The notes beneath the pieces were generated by a model. That model was given only the letters and a program-made list of their open reading frames with translations. It ran no database searches and was not told the origin of the DNA. Shown in pieces: positions 12,739 through 24,150 of a stretch of DNA of 64,000 nt. How positions within the stretch are numbered: the stretch's first letter is position 1; each line of letters begins with the position of its first letter. The DNA is from Heterobilharzia americana. Its lineage: Eukaryota; Platyhelminthes; Trematoda; Strigeidida; Schistosomatidae. The position numbers and the translations under genes are program-made. Where the stretch lies: the NCBI GenBank assembly GCA_944470555.2, contig OX104134.1, positions 111,284,701 to 111,348,700 of the forward strand, in the 5' to 3' direction.

Positions 12739-13916
12739 AGACTTAGTTCGCCCTTCTTTAGGAGTTTGACAAGGCAGCCCTTCTCCCAGTCGTCAGGCAC
12801 CTTCCTTCCTTCCTTTTGTTCCAAACCTTCTGCAATAATGGTGTGACCACGTCCGCTGTTGTCCCTGTGTCTTTTTCTAGTGCTTCTAATGGAATTTCAT
12901 GTAATCCTTCTGCTTTCCCGGATTTCAGTAACTTTATGGTGTTCAGGCCTTCACTTCCGCTTTTGTCGGAGTGCTTGTGTTCACTTGTAGTTCTAGGGTT
13001 TCTGGCATTATTTCAGAGCATATTGCGGGTGGTGGTCGATTCAAAAATTTTTTGAAGTGGTCAGCCCATTGTTTTTTTTGCATCTCCTCCTTGTTAATTG
13101 GGTTTCCTTCACTATCATTCATTGGTTTCATATGCGTTAATCTCTTCCTAGACAGTAAATAACCTGGTTATTTGAAGTAGTGTTGTCAGGACTCTCTTAC
13201 CTGCAGTCTGTCTTGCTTCACTTGCCAATGTGTCGTAGAAGTGTCCTTTGTCTTTGTGCGCACTCTTCTTCACTTCTTTGTCCAATGTGGAGTTTTTTAT
13301 ATTGTGTTCACTTCCTCTTTTTGTTTAGTATGCCTGGCTTATCTTCTGCTCCAACATCTCCCTCTCCGTCCTCTACCAGTTTCCATGTGTCCATCGAGAT
13401 CCATTTTCTGTCCTCTTTTTTTTCCTTCATAATACGCTATGCAGGTTTCTTTCCACACAGCTTTCAAGAGTTCCAGTGTTCTTCCACTTAGGTTCCTTCA
13501 AGGAAGTTGCTGAACGTCTCCATTTTGTCCTGATGGCTCACCTGAAGATGTCCATTGTAGTTTCATCCTTCAGTTTAGTTTATGTTGTGGGTGGTTGCTG
13601 AACTTGAACTGTGGTCTATCACCCACTTTCTTGCAGGTTTTTAACTTGATTTTGAAGGTAGGTCCCTCGCACTAGATAGTGAGTGGTGTGAACCCACATC
13701 TGCTCCCCTTCTTGACCTTGTAGGCTGATCCAGTAGGCTGGGTCTCCACTTTCTTCCCACTGAGATGATGTTGAGCTGATTTTTAGTGTAGTGTGTCCAT
13801 CTGGTGGAATCCATGTCGCTTTGTGGATATCCTTGTGCTTGAACACAGTGCCTTCAACCACCAAGTCGTTAAATGCGGAGAAATCTGCAAACAATTCTCC
13901 ATTCTCCTATATTATC

Positions 13917-14508
13917 TCACCGAGCGCTTCTCGACTCATACACAGTTCTCTTCCTGTGTTGTCCCCTCCCAGTTTGGCATTCATGTGCCTCCAGTAGAAT
14001 TTTAATAACACCAACTGAGGTCTTGTCCAGTACTGATTGAAGTTGTCTGTAGAATTCCTCCTTCTTCTCTTCATCTGCATTATTTGTAGGTGCGTAACAT
14101 TGTATGGTTGTGACTTTCCTTCTTTTTGAGTTGAATCTTGCTGTCATGATCTTGATCATGCAAGAGGGGATTGGTTCCCACTGCATGAGAGAGAGCCTTC
14201 GATGCTCTTCAAGGGGACATCATGATAGTCACTCCATAACTCAGTGCGCTGGTGGTTGTCGTTTGGGTGACAATATCGGAATAGATTATTGATTCTCTAG
14301 TTGACAGTTTGGAGCGTCCACTTCCATTCCACCTGTTTTTGCAGATTCCTAGCACTTCAGTGTGATACCTTCTCATCTCTTTTGCAATCTGGGCAGCCTT
14401 ACTAGGTTCAAACATTATCAGACATTCCATATCCCCATTCTTACTTTTGCTTTCATCGGGAAAAGCGAAGATACATCGGCCCACTGGCTTACCGAAGGCT
14501 TTCACCAA
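13917..14508 (-). pseudogene. APE-type endonuclease remnant of copy B1
   Basis: Two overlapping frames (14209-14508 and 13917-14186) hold the N-terminal nuclease. Seen: a motif of the form 'GDMECLIMFEPSKAAQIAKEMRRYH' (a decayed form of the NVGTWNVRTM start), 'VLGICKNRWNGSG' where the catalytic Glu of the ICExRW motif is now Lys, and 'IQCYAPTNNADEEKKEEF'. The GDxN motif that should follow is out of frame: the residues read ILLEAHECQTG. The nuclease would nick target DNA during retrotransposition; this copy should be inactive. Confidence 0.78.
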
Positions 14509-14714
14509 CCGGCGTTATTTCGTCTTTCCGATTCAGCGAAGAATAAGTTGTTTTTATGTTTTATAATTTCTTTCTGCTTTGGAGTTTGTTCGGCGATTGG
14601 ATTGGTTTTAAGAGGTAGGGTTGCTGGCCTTATCCCTAACCTTTACTCTTTATCCGGGCTTACGACCAGCTAGTAACTAGTGAACTAGTTAACCAGGCAA
14701 GGCTGATACTACCT

Positions 14715-15379
14715 TCCGTATAAAAAAGTAAACGTCACAGAAGTTCGGTACCACAAATAGCATACTACCCCCTGCTATGTGGTTTTCTGATGGGGTTGGT
14801 CTAGGTTTTCCTGCTGTATTCCAAACAATTAGATACAAATCTCAAACTCACAGAGGAAGCAATATGTGACTGGTCTCAAGCTAATGTTGTCTATGCTTTG
14901 CAGTCACGCGTCATTATCAATATTTTATTTTCAGCTTGAAGTACCTTTCAGAAACAACTTCAAGGAGATGGGCAGACAAAGGGCAACAACTGCTTGTACG
15001 CTTCCAGCTGCATGCAAATCAGAACAGACCGTCACCTCATTTCCAATTCAAATAAGAATTTCGAACTTTTCAAATCCAAAGTCTTCAGTTAGCTTCATCA
15101 GCAAGCTTGTAGAAGTTCTTATGGTAGGAGGTTGTTGTCGAGGAAGTACAAAAGACAACCACTTGAGTTTTTGAAAATGAAGATGTATCATTGGTTTGTT
15201 CAAATAAAATCGCTGAAATTTTCCTCATGGATCTTCTTTACTACACCTGCAAGATTCCTTCAATAAAATCAGATAAAAATGAATTTTTGAAATAAAATAT
15301 TTAGAAGGGTGATGCAGATCAGGTATAACAGAAACCAACTTAATATAAGTGTTCAACCTTAGCACTGTGGCAGGATATT
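14715..15379. other. Spacer between RTE copy B1 and a Penelope relic
   Basis: A plus-strand frame at 14866-15174 has no recognised motif. The minus strand may hold the eroded C-terminal end of the Penelope relic at 15380-16360, but I could not identify a GIY-YIG core. Confidence 0.35.
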
Positions 15380-16360
15380 CACTTCAATGAACTTCCACTT
15401 AGAACACAACGGATAAACAGTAGTTCTTTTTCGATGATCTACTCCTAATCGGTTTGAAGCTGAGAAATTATGTATACTGTGCTTTAGTCGTTGACTTTCT
15501 ATTCACAGAGACGCTCATCATTACGGAGCCATTCTCTTTTCTTGTTATCAGAAAGACACGAAAATGTATCGAATTATTGATTTTACTGTCATAAGTAAAA
15601 TAAACTGATGAATAAACGTCACTGAAGTGATTCGGAACAGAATTACTGCGTAGACATTAACTGAAATCTAAATAAGCATCATCCATATATCTACAGTACA
15701 ACTCCATATTGGCAACTCAGTATTTCAAAAGACCACTTTGTAATTTTGCCAGAAAAACTCTGCAAATTTATAGCATAATAGAGATCCCATCTCCACTCCA
15801 TCAAATCGCCTGTAAAAATTACTATAAAAGATGAACCTGAAACTCACTGGATGTTTCAGAAATGGTTCCTTTATGTTCATTAGAGAAATACCAATGTCTG
15901 ATTCCTTTTTTTCAATTGTTCAGAAATGTAATCTATGGTTTCACTTAGAAAGAAGTAAGTAAAAAGTGATCTAAGATCAAAGGATCTTATGCACCTGTCG
16001 AATAAATTTAAGTTGTTTTACCTTGTCCAAAAACTTTAAAGTGTCTTACATGCTGCATTTACTAACTCATCAGGCAAGGGTTTAAGTAATTATACTAGCC
16101 CTTTGGCGATCGATTGTTAAGGTTAGTTAGTCCTTTCTAGGATTGAGCGAAGAGGCACCTTAGGTTTGTGTATTTTTGATAGGTCGTATATATTTACTCT
16201 CTACTTATTTTGCGATTTTGTGATTCTCTTCTATCAAGTCCATGCCATTTTAAAAAATTTCAAGGTTTAGTTTAATATAAGTCCCGAGATCTTGTTGGTT
16301 GCGAAAATAGCCAGAATAGTCGGAATGGTTGCACCTTGCTCCTTTTAGGTGCATTATTCC
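15380..16360 (-). mobile_element. Penelope-like retroelement relic 2 (RT)
   Basis: Minus-strand translation in several frames gives, in order, 'YDLSKIHKPKVPLRSIL' near 16170-16220 (family form YGLPKIHKP...LRPI), 'RSFDLRSLFTYFFLSETIDYI' near 15920-15990 (motif A), 'FYRRFDGVEMGSLL' near 15790-15830 (motif B), a 'YMDD' motif C near 15680-15700, and 'ITRKENGSVMMSV' near 15510-15550, the usual block after FLDV. These motifs are not in one frame; stops and frameshifts make it a pseudogene. No single long open frame survives, so it is only visible by joining frames conceptually. Confidence 0.72.
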
Positions 16361-19025
16361 CACTGAACGACTGCTCAAGAGTTTTGAAATGGTTTTTTAA
16401 GATCTTTATATTCCATAGTTGAAAAATATAGCAGCTAATATCTTAAAATCCTTACTCCAATTTTCCCGTTAAAGAAATGATGATTATTGAGTTCACTGGT
16501 GTATCTATCATGAAATATTGTCTCGGCCTTCTATTTATTCAAGCTTGTTGAATGTAAGTATTTTTACTCTGGTTCACTTTTGAGACTCCAAAATACTGCA
16601 TGAAAAACATAAAATATAACTGTTTGGCTTAACCCAAACTCCACTGTTTGAAAAGTTGATTAGTATACAGAATTAAAAGAATAATTTGTAATTACTAACT
16701 TGTTATTTTCTTATTGTGCGTGGTTAAAAAGCAGCAGTATCACTTCAAAAGCACATAAAAGTGAAATGCATTAAATATTTCAATAGCGAGAAATAAGATT
16801 GCAACTCGACAGCATTGAGGATATAAATACTTATACTGAGTTTGAAGTATGAAAGGTTAGATAGAATGGTTGTCTAAAATGTTACATAGCAGACCGAGTA
16901 AAGCGTATTATCAGTACACAGTCAGTTCGATCACACAACTAAATCTGGATTACGTCATGTTCACCATTACAATCAGTTCGGTTGACTGGATATGAATTAA
17001 AATGTAAGTGTTTTGGAGTGATAAACAACCTGAAAATTTTCGTAGCTCCTTTCTGTTGCACTGTCACATTCGAAATACATAATTATGCATAATATGTGAC
17101 TATAAATAACATACGAATAAAAATGACCACTGGTAAAAACAAAACATATTATTAGACATACATATAGTCTAGTTAGTTATGCAAAAAATCCAAATTCTTT
17201 GACCGAACTACTCATTCCCTTTTTTCATCAGTCAACGTTTCGTTCTTGCTGTGTCAATAGCTTATGCAAAACTAGTTTGTTACTGAAAAAGTTAAATCAA
17301 ATTAGAAAATTCACTAAGTGAAATTTCAAGCCATATAAATAACTTTTAATAACCCCTAACTTATAGGTGCAAAACGACACTTTGGAGAAAAACGTTATTT
17401 TTATTTAGCTAATATAACAAGAGCACTATGTGTTGTTGTGAAGTGTATGCCAATCTGAACCACACACATTCACACACTCTAAACAAGGATGGGAAAAAGA
17501 AATGGGAAAGGCATTTTTAATGTTGGTCCCTATTATCCCAACAAAAAATATATATATTGAGAAAGTCTAAGAAGTAATACATGGTTCCTAACGGTTTCCA
17601 GTACTGAGAATATTGGTTTTAAAGAAGTCTCTAAATATTATTAGAGCAGGAATGGAGAGAGCGGGAGAAAAGAGATACTGGTTGTGGCATATAGAAGAAA
17701 CCAACAATAGTGAATACAAATTTTGGGTCAGGTGAGCTTTGGAGGCAATTCTAAAGGCTTCCTAAAAGTCTTTTACTGAATTCGATGAACATATGTTTAT
17801 TTTTACTACCTGTGCAATCATCTCCTGATTAACAATATGAAGAATCCTTGACTGCTACGAAAGTAGGCACTTCATTATACTTTAAATCTGAACTCACACC
17901 ACAAATATCATTAACGAATTGTTTGTCTTCGAAAATACTGGTGGGCATGTTCTCTGTTTTAGGAAACTTTCTCGCAAAATAGGTCATGAAAAATAATTTA
18001 CTTATTGCAGATACGATCTCAAGCAGCACTTTTTTAACTACCTGCATTTCTCTGCAGTACATGAATGGTGATGAAATGCAGGGATCAAAATTTACCTTTT
18101 ACTAGTATGATATTGAGTAACTTCATTTTGAATTGAAGAATGAAATGCACAAAGCCAATGTTATTCTAGCTTGTCATCAAACTGCAAGAGTGATGTTCCA
18201 TTTGCTAGTTTTTCAAAATACTACAAGCATTTTGAGGATACTGTTGTATGGCATCAGAATGAAAATGTTGTCTATGCAACTAATTTCAAGTGATAATCGT
18301 AAACTTGGAAACTAAAAGCTTCATAAAAACTATATTCAACTAAAAATGTTCATTCTAATGGAGAAATATTTTTACTCACCTATATCGATTTTAGTTAGGT
18401 TACGTTCTCATTATTTTGAAGTAATTTGTCCATAATCTGTCAGAATTTTATTCAACACGTTTAAAGTTTAGGTTATTCGTAAGTTGGGTCTTAATGTTTA
18501 TGCACCTTAACAACACAAGAACTACGTCTTAAAGTAGATATAGCAGAACAAGAAGAGACATATGTAATAAAATATCAAACATTATATTCCTACCCGTCAG
18601 CTGAACAATATTCTCCCTATAAAATCTGATTCGATTCTCTATCAGGTGATATGTGCTCACTTATAAGGGATTCTAGCCTAGAAGAAAACAGATTCTAAGA
18701 ATTTTCAGTTTTTGCAACGCTTTCCAAACTATCTACAGTCCATGATGAAAACTATGTTGAAAAAAACGTAAGTTGAAGATCACAACAGTCTATCAGTGTA
18801 TAAATGAGATCTTTTCAAAGCACGAACTAATTTTGTAAACATCCTATCACGATATTATTTGACAGTTCCTATCTTTATGACCAGGTGGGGAAAAAATATT
18901 TGGAGAAACAGAAGTGATTTATCTGTCAAATTCTGAAAAATACCTTCATATATCGAAGCAAATTGACTAGATTTTTGCTTGCTATTTGGTTTGTCACATG
19001 ATGAATCTTCTTGACTTGACGCAGA
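16361..19025. other. AT-rich DNA, no recognised feature
   Basis: Only short frames (17829-18062 minus, 18133-18315 plus) without family-like motifs. No SINE or RTE piece was seen. Confidence 0.45.
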
Positions 19026-19039
19026 TATGTTATAGTGAT
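19026..19039. repeat. Target-site duplication of RTE copy A2, 3' side
   Basis: The 14 bases 'tatgttatagtgat' precede the (ATT)n tail and recur exactly at 22391-22404 after the 5' end. This sets both element boundaries. Confidence 0.9.
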
Positions 19040-19908
19040 TATTATTATTATTATTAGTCCCTTGGGTTCCTAGTGGCCTCACTAGGACGTCTCCAGTGCA
19101 ATCTGTTCTCCGAAATCTTTCGAACCTGACTCCACGACAGCCCACAACCTCTCATTTCCTCCTCGCACGACCTCCATTTCACCGTCAACTCCGACGCACA
19201 ACTAGTCGCTTCCAATGGGGATTCCAATCGAGCAACTGGCCTGACGCGTGATGTCCCCAGTCAGCCTTCTCAGTGTATGGCCAATCCATCTCCACTTCCT
19301 CCTGCATATTTGTTGCGTGATAGGTTCTTGGTTGGTTCGTTCCCACAGCTCATTGTTGCTTATTCTTATTCTTCTGGCCATCTGATCTTCAGTAACGAGA
19401 CAGCGTGGGCAGTTGTTGATGAATGTCTGTAGTTTATTGGAAATCCCTTCCATAACGCGCCAAGTCTCTCAACCATCATACAGAAGCACTGAATTGACGT
19501 TGGTGTTGAAAATCCGCATCATGTTCACGCTTTATGCTGCGTGCAGAAGATCTCCACACTGGTTTCAGGCTAATGAACGCCTGTCTTGCTTTTCCGATTC
19601 TGACTTTGACGTCCTCGTCCGTCCCGCCTGTAGTTGAAACAGTGCTTCCTAGATAAGTGAAGGAGTTTACTTCCTTTAAGTTTCTCCCGTTCATGGTGAT
19701 CGGAGCTTGTTGTTGTTGTTGGTGGTGGTGGTGCTGTATCTTCATCACCTCTGTCTTCTCCATATTCACTTGAAGTCCTGTTTTCGCTGCCCTGCATCTT
19801 CTGCCAACTTGTTAGTTTTCGCCTGTAGATCTTCAAGTTGATGTGACATCAGGCACAAGTCATCGTTGGCGAAATCCAAGTCTTCTAGGTTCTTTTCCGC
19901 AGTCCAGC

Positions 19909-20502
19909 CTATCCCCTCTTCTCACAGCTCCCCACTGTTTGCTGCATGATCCAGTCCAGTCGACCACAATCAGGAATATCATGGGGGATAGTGGGCAACC
20001 TTGTTTCACTCCTGTCTCCTGTCTTCACTTCAAAAGCATCACTCAGCTTCCCATTGTGAATTACTTGGCTGGCATGTGGCATCTTCATATAGTTGTTGAA
20101 TGAGGTTGATAAAGGTTTGCGTACTCCATAGTAATGAGGCAGTTTCCAAATTACCTCTCGGTCGACGCTGTCAAAGGCCTTCTCAAAGTCGATGAAGCTG
20201 AGGTAGAGAGCTGATTGCCATTCTATGCTCTGTTCTATGATGATGTGAAGCGTTGCAATTTGGTCTACACATGGTATGTACTTCCTGAATGCAGCCTGCC
20301 TGTTCCGGTGGTAGTTTCGAATCCAGTGCCTCTCCAGGATGATGCGGCTTAATATTTTACTTGCTTTGGGTGGACAGGAGAGTGATTCCGCACCAGTTCT
20401 TGCAAACACTGAGGTCTCCCTTCTTCGACAGTTTGACAAGGTAACCCTTCTTTCAATCACTAGCCAGCTACCTTCTCTTCCTTCTTTGCAAACCTTCTGC
20501 AA
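19909..20502 (-). pseudogene. Reverse transcriptase remnant of copy A2
   Basis: The longest RT frame of this copy, 197 codons. Residues about 36-60 match 'CPPKASKILSRIILER', residues 95-120 contain the motif A Asp in 'LSFIDFEKAFDSVDREVIWK', then 'MKMPHASQVIHNGKLSDAFEVKTG'. After that the sequence departs from the conserved motif B because of a 7-bp duplication, and returns near 'LDWIMQQTV' after a 5-bp duplication. Upstream motifs lie in other frames. Polymerase activity is not expected. Confidence 0.82.
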
Positions 20503-21601
20503 TAGTAGTGTGGTGTGAGCATGTCTGCTGCTGTCTCCGCGTCTGTTTCAGTGCTTCTGGCTGGATCCCATGTGGTCCTGCTGCTTTACCACATTTCAGT
20601 AGCTTTATGGCGTTCAGGACTTCCATTTTTGTTGGAGGATTTATGTTCACTTGTAGTTCGGCGGCTGGGCTGTAGGTGGTATTTCTGGACGAAGTATAGG
20701 TGACTGTGGTGATGGTCGATTCAAGAGCTTCTTGAAGTGGTCAGCCCATTGTTTCCTTTGTTTCTCTCCTTTCATGATTAAATTTCCGTCATCATCTTCT
20801 ATTGGTTTCGTCTGCTTTGTTTTCTTCCCAGACAGCAAGTAACCTGGTTATTTGATACAATGTTGTCAGGTCTCTGTCTCTCCTACCTGCAGCCTGTTCT
20901 GCTTCACTTGCCAGTGTTTCGTAGAAGTGTCTTTCGTCTCTGCGTGCACTCTTCTTTACTTCTTTGTCCAGTGTAGTGTTTTATACATTGTGCTCAGTTC
21001 CTCTTGTCACTGAGCGTCCTTGCACTGGTTTATCTTCTGTTTCACCATCCTCCTCTCTTCTATCAGCTTCCATGTATCCGTCGAGATCCATTCCACTCCT
21101 TATCTTCTTTCTTCTTCTCTCTTTCTTAATACGGCTGTGCAGGTTTCTTTCCACATCTCTTTCAAAGACTTCCAGTGTTCTTCCACACAGGTTTCTTCAG
21201 GGATGTCCATCGATATCTCCCATTTTGTCTTGATGGCTGGCTGGCATGAAGATCTCCTCTGTAGTTTTGTCCTTCAGTTTCTGTTGCGGGTATTGAAATT
21301 GAACTGTGGTCTATCGCCAGCTTCCTTGAAGGCTTTCAACTTGATTTGGAAGGCAGGTTCCTTGCACTAGATAGTGAGTGGTCTGAACCTACATCTGCTC
21401 CTTTTCTTGACCTTGTGATAAGTAGACTGCGTCTCAATTTTCTTGAGATTGAGATAAAGTCGATTTGATTTTTAGTGTTTTCTGGCGCCAGGTGAAATCC
21501 ATGTCGCTTTGTGGATATCCTTGTGCTTGAGAACACTGCCTCCAATCATCGAATCGTTGAATGCACAGAATTCTGCAAACAATTCTCCATTCTCATTCAT
21601 T

Positions 21602-22193
21602 TCACCAAGCGTTTCTCATCCCACGATGAGTTCTCTTCCTGTGTTGTCCCCTCCCAGTTTGGCATTCATGTGCCTCCAGTAGAATTTTAATAACACCAAC
21701 TGAGGTCTTGTCCAGTACTGATTGAAGTTGTCTGTAGAATTCCTCCTTCTTCTCTTCATCTGCATTATTTGTAGGTGCGTAACATTGTATGGTTGTGACT
21801 CTCCTTCTTTTTGAGTTGAATCCTGCTGTCATGATCTTGATCATGCAAGAGGGGATTGGTTCCCACTGTATGAGAGAGAGCCTTCGATGCTCTTCAAGGG
21901 GACATCATGATAGTCACTCCATAACTCAGTGCGCTGGTGGTTGTCGTTTGGGTGACAATATCGGAATAGATTATTGATTCTCTAGTTGACAGTTTGGAGA
22001 GTCCACTCCCATTCCATCTGCTTTCGCAAATCCCAAGCACTTCGATGTGATACCTTCTCATCTCTTTTGCAATCTGGGCTGCCTTGCTGGATTCAAACAT
22101 CGTAAGGACATTCCATGTCCCCACGTTTACTTTCACTTTCATCGAGAGAATACACATCGGCCAATTGGCTTCCCGAAGCCAAGCTTTCACCAA
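21602..22193 (-). pseudogene. APE-type endonuclease remnant of copy A2
   Basis: Frames 21894-22193 and 21602-21844 hold 'KVNVGTWNVLTMFE', 'VLGICESRWNGSG' (catalytic Glu kept), and 'IQCYAPTNNADEEKKEEF'. The expected GDxN block is out of frame, reading ILLEAHECQTG, as in copies B1 and A3. The part at 21629-21999 is nearly identical to 13944-14314 in copy B1. Confidence 0.82.
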
Positions 22194-22390
22194 CTGGCGT
22201 CATTTCGCCTCTCCGATTCCAGCGGGGAATAAGTTTGTTTTCATTTTTTATATTTTGTTTGTGCTTTGAAGTTTGTTTAGCGGTTAGATTTGTTTTCCGG
22301 GGTAGGGTTGCTAGCCGTATGCCCAACCTTCCCTCTTTACCGGGGCTTAGGACCGGCTAGTAACTAGTGAACTAGTTAACCAGGCGAGGT

Positions 22391-22404
22391 TATGTTATAG
22401 TGAT
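22391..22404. repeat. Target-site duplication of RTE copy A2, 5' side
   Basis: Exact copy of the 14 bases at 19026-19039, directly after the element's 5' end. Confidence 0.9.
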
Positions 22405-22614
22405 AGTGGATCATAAAAATAATAAACTTATGTATATATCACTTCTACAAAACGTGGCACCACAAGGCGTGTAACTTAGTGAATTCAATAAATAATGTTG
22501 TACTAGATGCCATCAGTCAGCTGGCTACTGCCGTTCTCACACATATGGTGTTATTAAGTACCTTCAATACCTGGTTATTAGTTTTCTAACGAAGATATTT
22601 ATTTATTAATGATG

Positions 22615-22740
22615 GGCAGTGGCTAGCAGTGGAATCCAGGATGCTCATTTCGTCCTATTTTGGACTCGTCAGCTCGATGTACCTGCTTCCCAGTGAGTGA
22701 TGTTGTTCCCACCGGGGAGATATTTATTCATCTGTGGAAA
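22615..22740 (-). mobile_element. SINE of the Sm-alpha-like type, ribozyme part
   Basis: Minus-strand fragment with the conserved block before the ribozyme ('GGGAACAACATCACTCACTGGG' region, 22690-22720) and the whole hammerhead domain at 22621-22686. The tRNA-like head upstream (above about 22730) is no longer recognisable. Confidence 0.8.
22621..22686 (-). ncRNA. Hammerhead ribozyme, apparently intact
   Basis: All core positions are present on the minus strand: CUGACGA (22666-22672; position 7 may be any base), stem II GUCC/GGAC with loop AAAAUA, then GAAA (22648-22651), a 3-bp stem III (AUG/CAU, 2-base loop), cleavage triplet AUC ending at 22640, and stem I with one G-G mismatch extended by the usual internal loop region. 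This is the architecture of the hammerheads of schistosome satellite/SINE DNA. The very short stem III is normal for that family, which is thought to work best as dimers. Cleavage is predicted between 22640 and 22639. Activity is inferred. Confidence 0.8.
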
Positions 22741-22869
22741 ACATATGATTTGCAAGGTATTTCTCACCATCTTAGTTTCCACATCCATTGCTTTACTGCA
22801 AAACATTCAGTCTTTGGAGGTAATTCTATTGTGATGTCACTAGCTAGATGAGTAATTTGTGGTCATAAA

Positions 22870-23115
22870 ATGACTTCAGGTTGATATTAACCATAGACTG
22901 ACATGAGTTCGATGAGCATTGGAAACCTGAGAGCACTGGACAACTGTTATTCTAGTATGGGATTCCTCAGTACTGCACACCCATGACCCATCAGAGGTTA
23001 AACCCAGGACCTTCAGGTCCTGCGGCCAGTACGTTATCGTTGAGCCACTGGGTCGGAATCCAGTGGCTGATATTTCCTACTTCTGTCAGTTCATAATATG
23101 ATGTGACTTCCATCT
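22870..23115 (-). mobile_element. tRNA-derived SINE, second type
   Basis: Minus strand: 'CTGACAGAAGTAGGAAATATCAGCCACTGGATTCCGAC' lead-in, then a tRNA-like core with A-box-like 'CAGTGGCTCAACG' and B-box-like 'GGGTTTAACCTC' (23000-23045), and a tail with the ribozyme-like 'ACTGAGGAATCCCATACTAG' and 'GTCCAGTGCTC' near 22925-22975. It is homologous to the copies at 44480-44700 and 55555-55800. The head could be transcribed by RNA polymerase III; this copy is mutated in the B box (TTTAA for TTCGA). Confidence 0.75.
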
Positions 23116-23199
23116 TACGGCGTTGTTGAGTAAATTTCCATTGGTCATGACATCCCATCGGGACTTCGAGAATCTCATTGATGAGAACTAGAGTCATTG

Positions 23200-23940
23200 A
23201 ATCAACTAATTAAACTCAAATACTTATTCATGCCCACTGGATTTAGGAAGATTTTCCCCTGAGCGTTCAGGTTACAACAGACGTAGAACAGTAAATCTGT
23301 CGCATGATATTAAACTTTTTGCCCTTAGCTGGACTGAAACTGCTTTTGTTTCTTGCCAACTGTATCGGTAGCACTTTATGCATGCCGTTTAGTGCCTTAA
23401 TAGCACTGAATTTTGCAAGAGTAAAACTTGAGCATTGTAGCGTAGCAAAATTCCATTTTATTCCTTATTACACTGTTTATTTGGTGTTTCATAAATTAAG
23501 ATAGCATCATTTACCAGATGATGCTTTAAGCAGAATGTATTGTTGGTCATCACGATCATATGATCATGAACAACAAATATTGTAACATAGAGTCTTATAA
23601 TTTTCCAGTCTTTAACTACATTATGCGTCTATATGGATGGGCGAATTCGTTAAAGACATTTTTCTTAAGGACTGATGTAACATTTCCAACGGAGGATTTC
23701 TGCACCAGTTACACTGCTTTTTTACCGGAAGAATGTAGATAAGGTGGCTTTGATTACACTGAACAGTGCTTAACAATCATCTTATAACCTTAAAAAAATC
23801 GCTAAGAGACAATATTTTATTTCAGTACTACGTTTCATGCAGAAATATGTAAGTAGCTAGACATGTGTTACTGAAGTGGTTTAAAATCAAACCAAGGCAT
23901 GAATTTAGTTTGAACTTTACAGGCATTTTGTCAATTTTAA
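23200..23940. other. No recognised feature
   Basis: Open frames at 23304-23504 and 23560-23742 show no known motif. Confidence 0.45.
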
Positions 23941-23949
23941 GATAGTATG

Positions 23950-24150
23950 CATCACGAAATGTGATCGGTTGGAGAACCACTGAAAAGCTGCTAGCAGCAT
24001 ACTATGGAACTCATCAGCCACAAACACTCACGACCCTTCCAGGGACCGAACTTGGGACTTTCAGGTGCCACAGTGAACGCGTTAATCCTTCATCCACTGG
24101 GTGAGAGTTGAATGATTTACTGTTTCCTACTTCTGTCAATTCACGATATT
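23950..24150 (-). mobile_element. tRNA-derived SINE, second type, diverged
   Basis: Minus strand: 'GAATTGACAGAAGTAGGAAACAGTAA' lead-in, 'CACCCAGTGGATGAAGGATTAACGC' (A-box position), 'CCTGAAAGTCCCAAGTTCGGTCCC' (B-box position), then 'GGCTGATGAGTTCCATAGTATG', which resembles the start of a hammerhead core. The order matches the copy at 22870-23115, but divergence is high. Confidence 0.62.

Larger units (their letters stand above)
11355..14700 (-). mobile_element. RTE-like non-LTR retrotransposon, family B, near full length (copy B1)
   Basis: About 3.35 kb on the minus strand. The 5' end near 14700 has the same terminal sequence as the family A copies ('...ctagttaaccaggc' on the plus strand). 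The 3' end has an (ATT)n tail at 11356-11373. Domain order: APE-type endonuclease (about 14510-13620), linker (13500-13150), RT with motif A 'DFEKAFDSIDREVI' near 12500-12540, FADD box at 12177-12188 (intact), thumb 'YLGSIVSNIGGG', C-terminal 'RRKWRWI' near 11580. The coding frame is broken many times. It differs from family A by the residues GTLAGWQRTN in place of ELWERTN. A possible target-site duplication is 'ggctgattct' (11344-11353) against 'ggctgatact' (14701-14710). Residues 13944-14314 are nearly identical to a family A copy (see findings). Confidence 0.88.
19040..22390 (-). mobile_element. RTE-like non-LTR retrotransposon, family A, full length (copy A2)
   Basis: A 3351-bp minus-strand element bounded by a perfect 14-bp target-site duplication. 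It has one decayed coding unit in RTE order: APE endonuclease (about 22190-21600), linker, RT with 'ADHFKKLLNRPSPQ' near 20740, 'KCGKAAGPHGI' near 20590, motif A 'FIDFEKAFDSVDREVIWK' near 20190, F-A-N-D-D near 19865-19880, thumb 'YLGSTVSTTGGTDEDVKV' near 19600-19660, C-terminal 'RRKWRWIGH' near 19300, and an (ATT)n tail at 19040-19055. Frames change several times. The short 3' repeat tail and single-ORF layout fit the RTE clade. The exact duplication suggests a fairly young insertion, although its coding region is dead. Confidence 0.93.
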
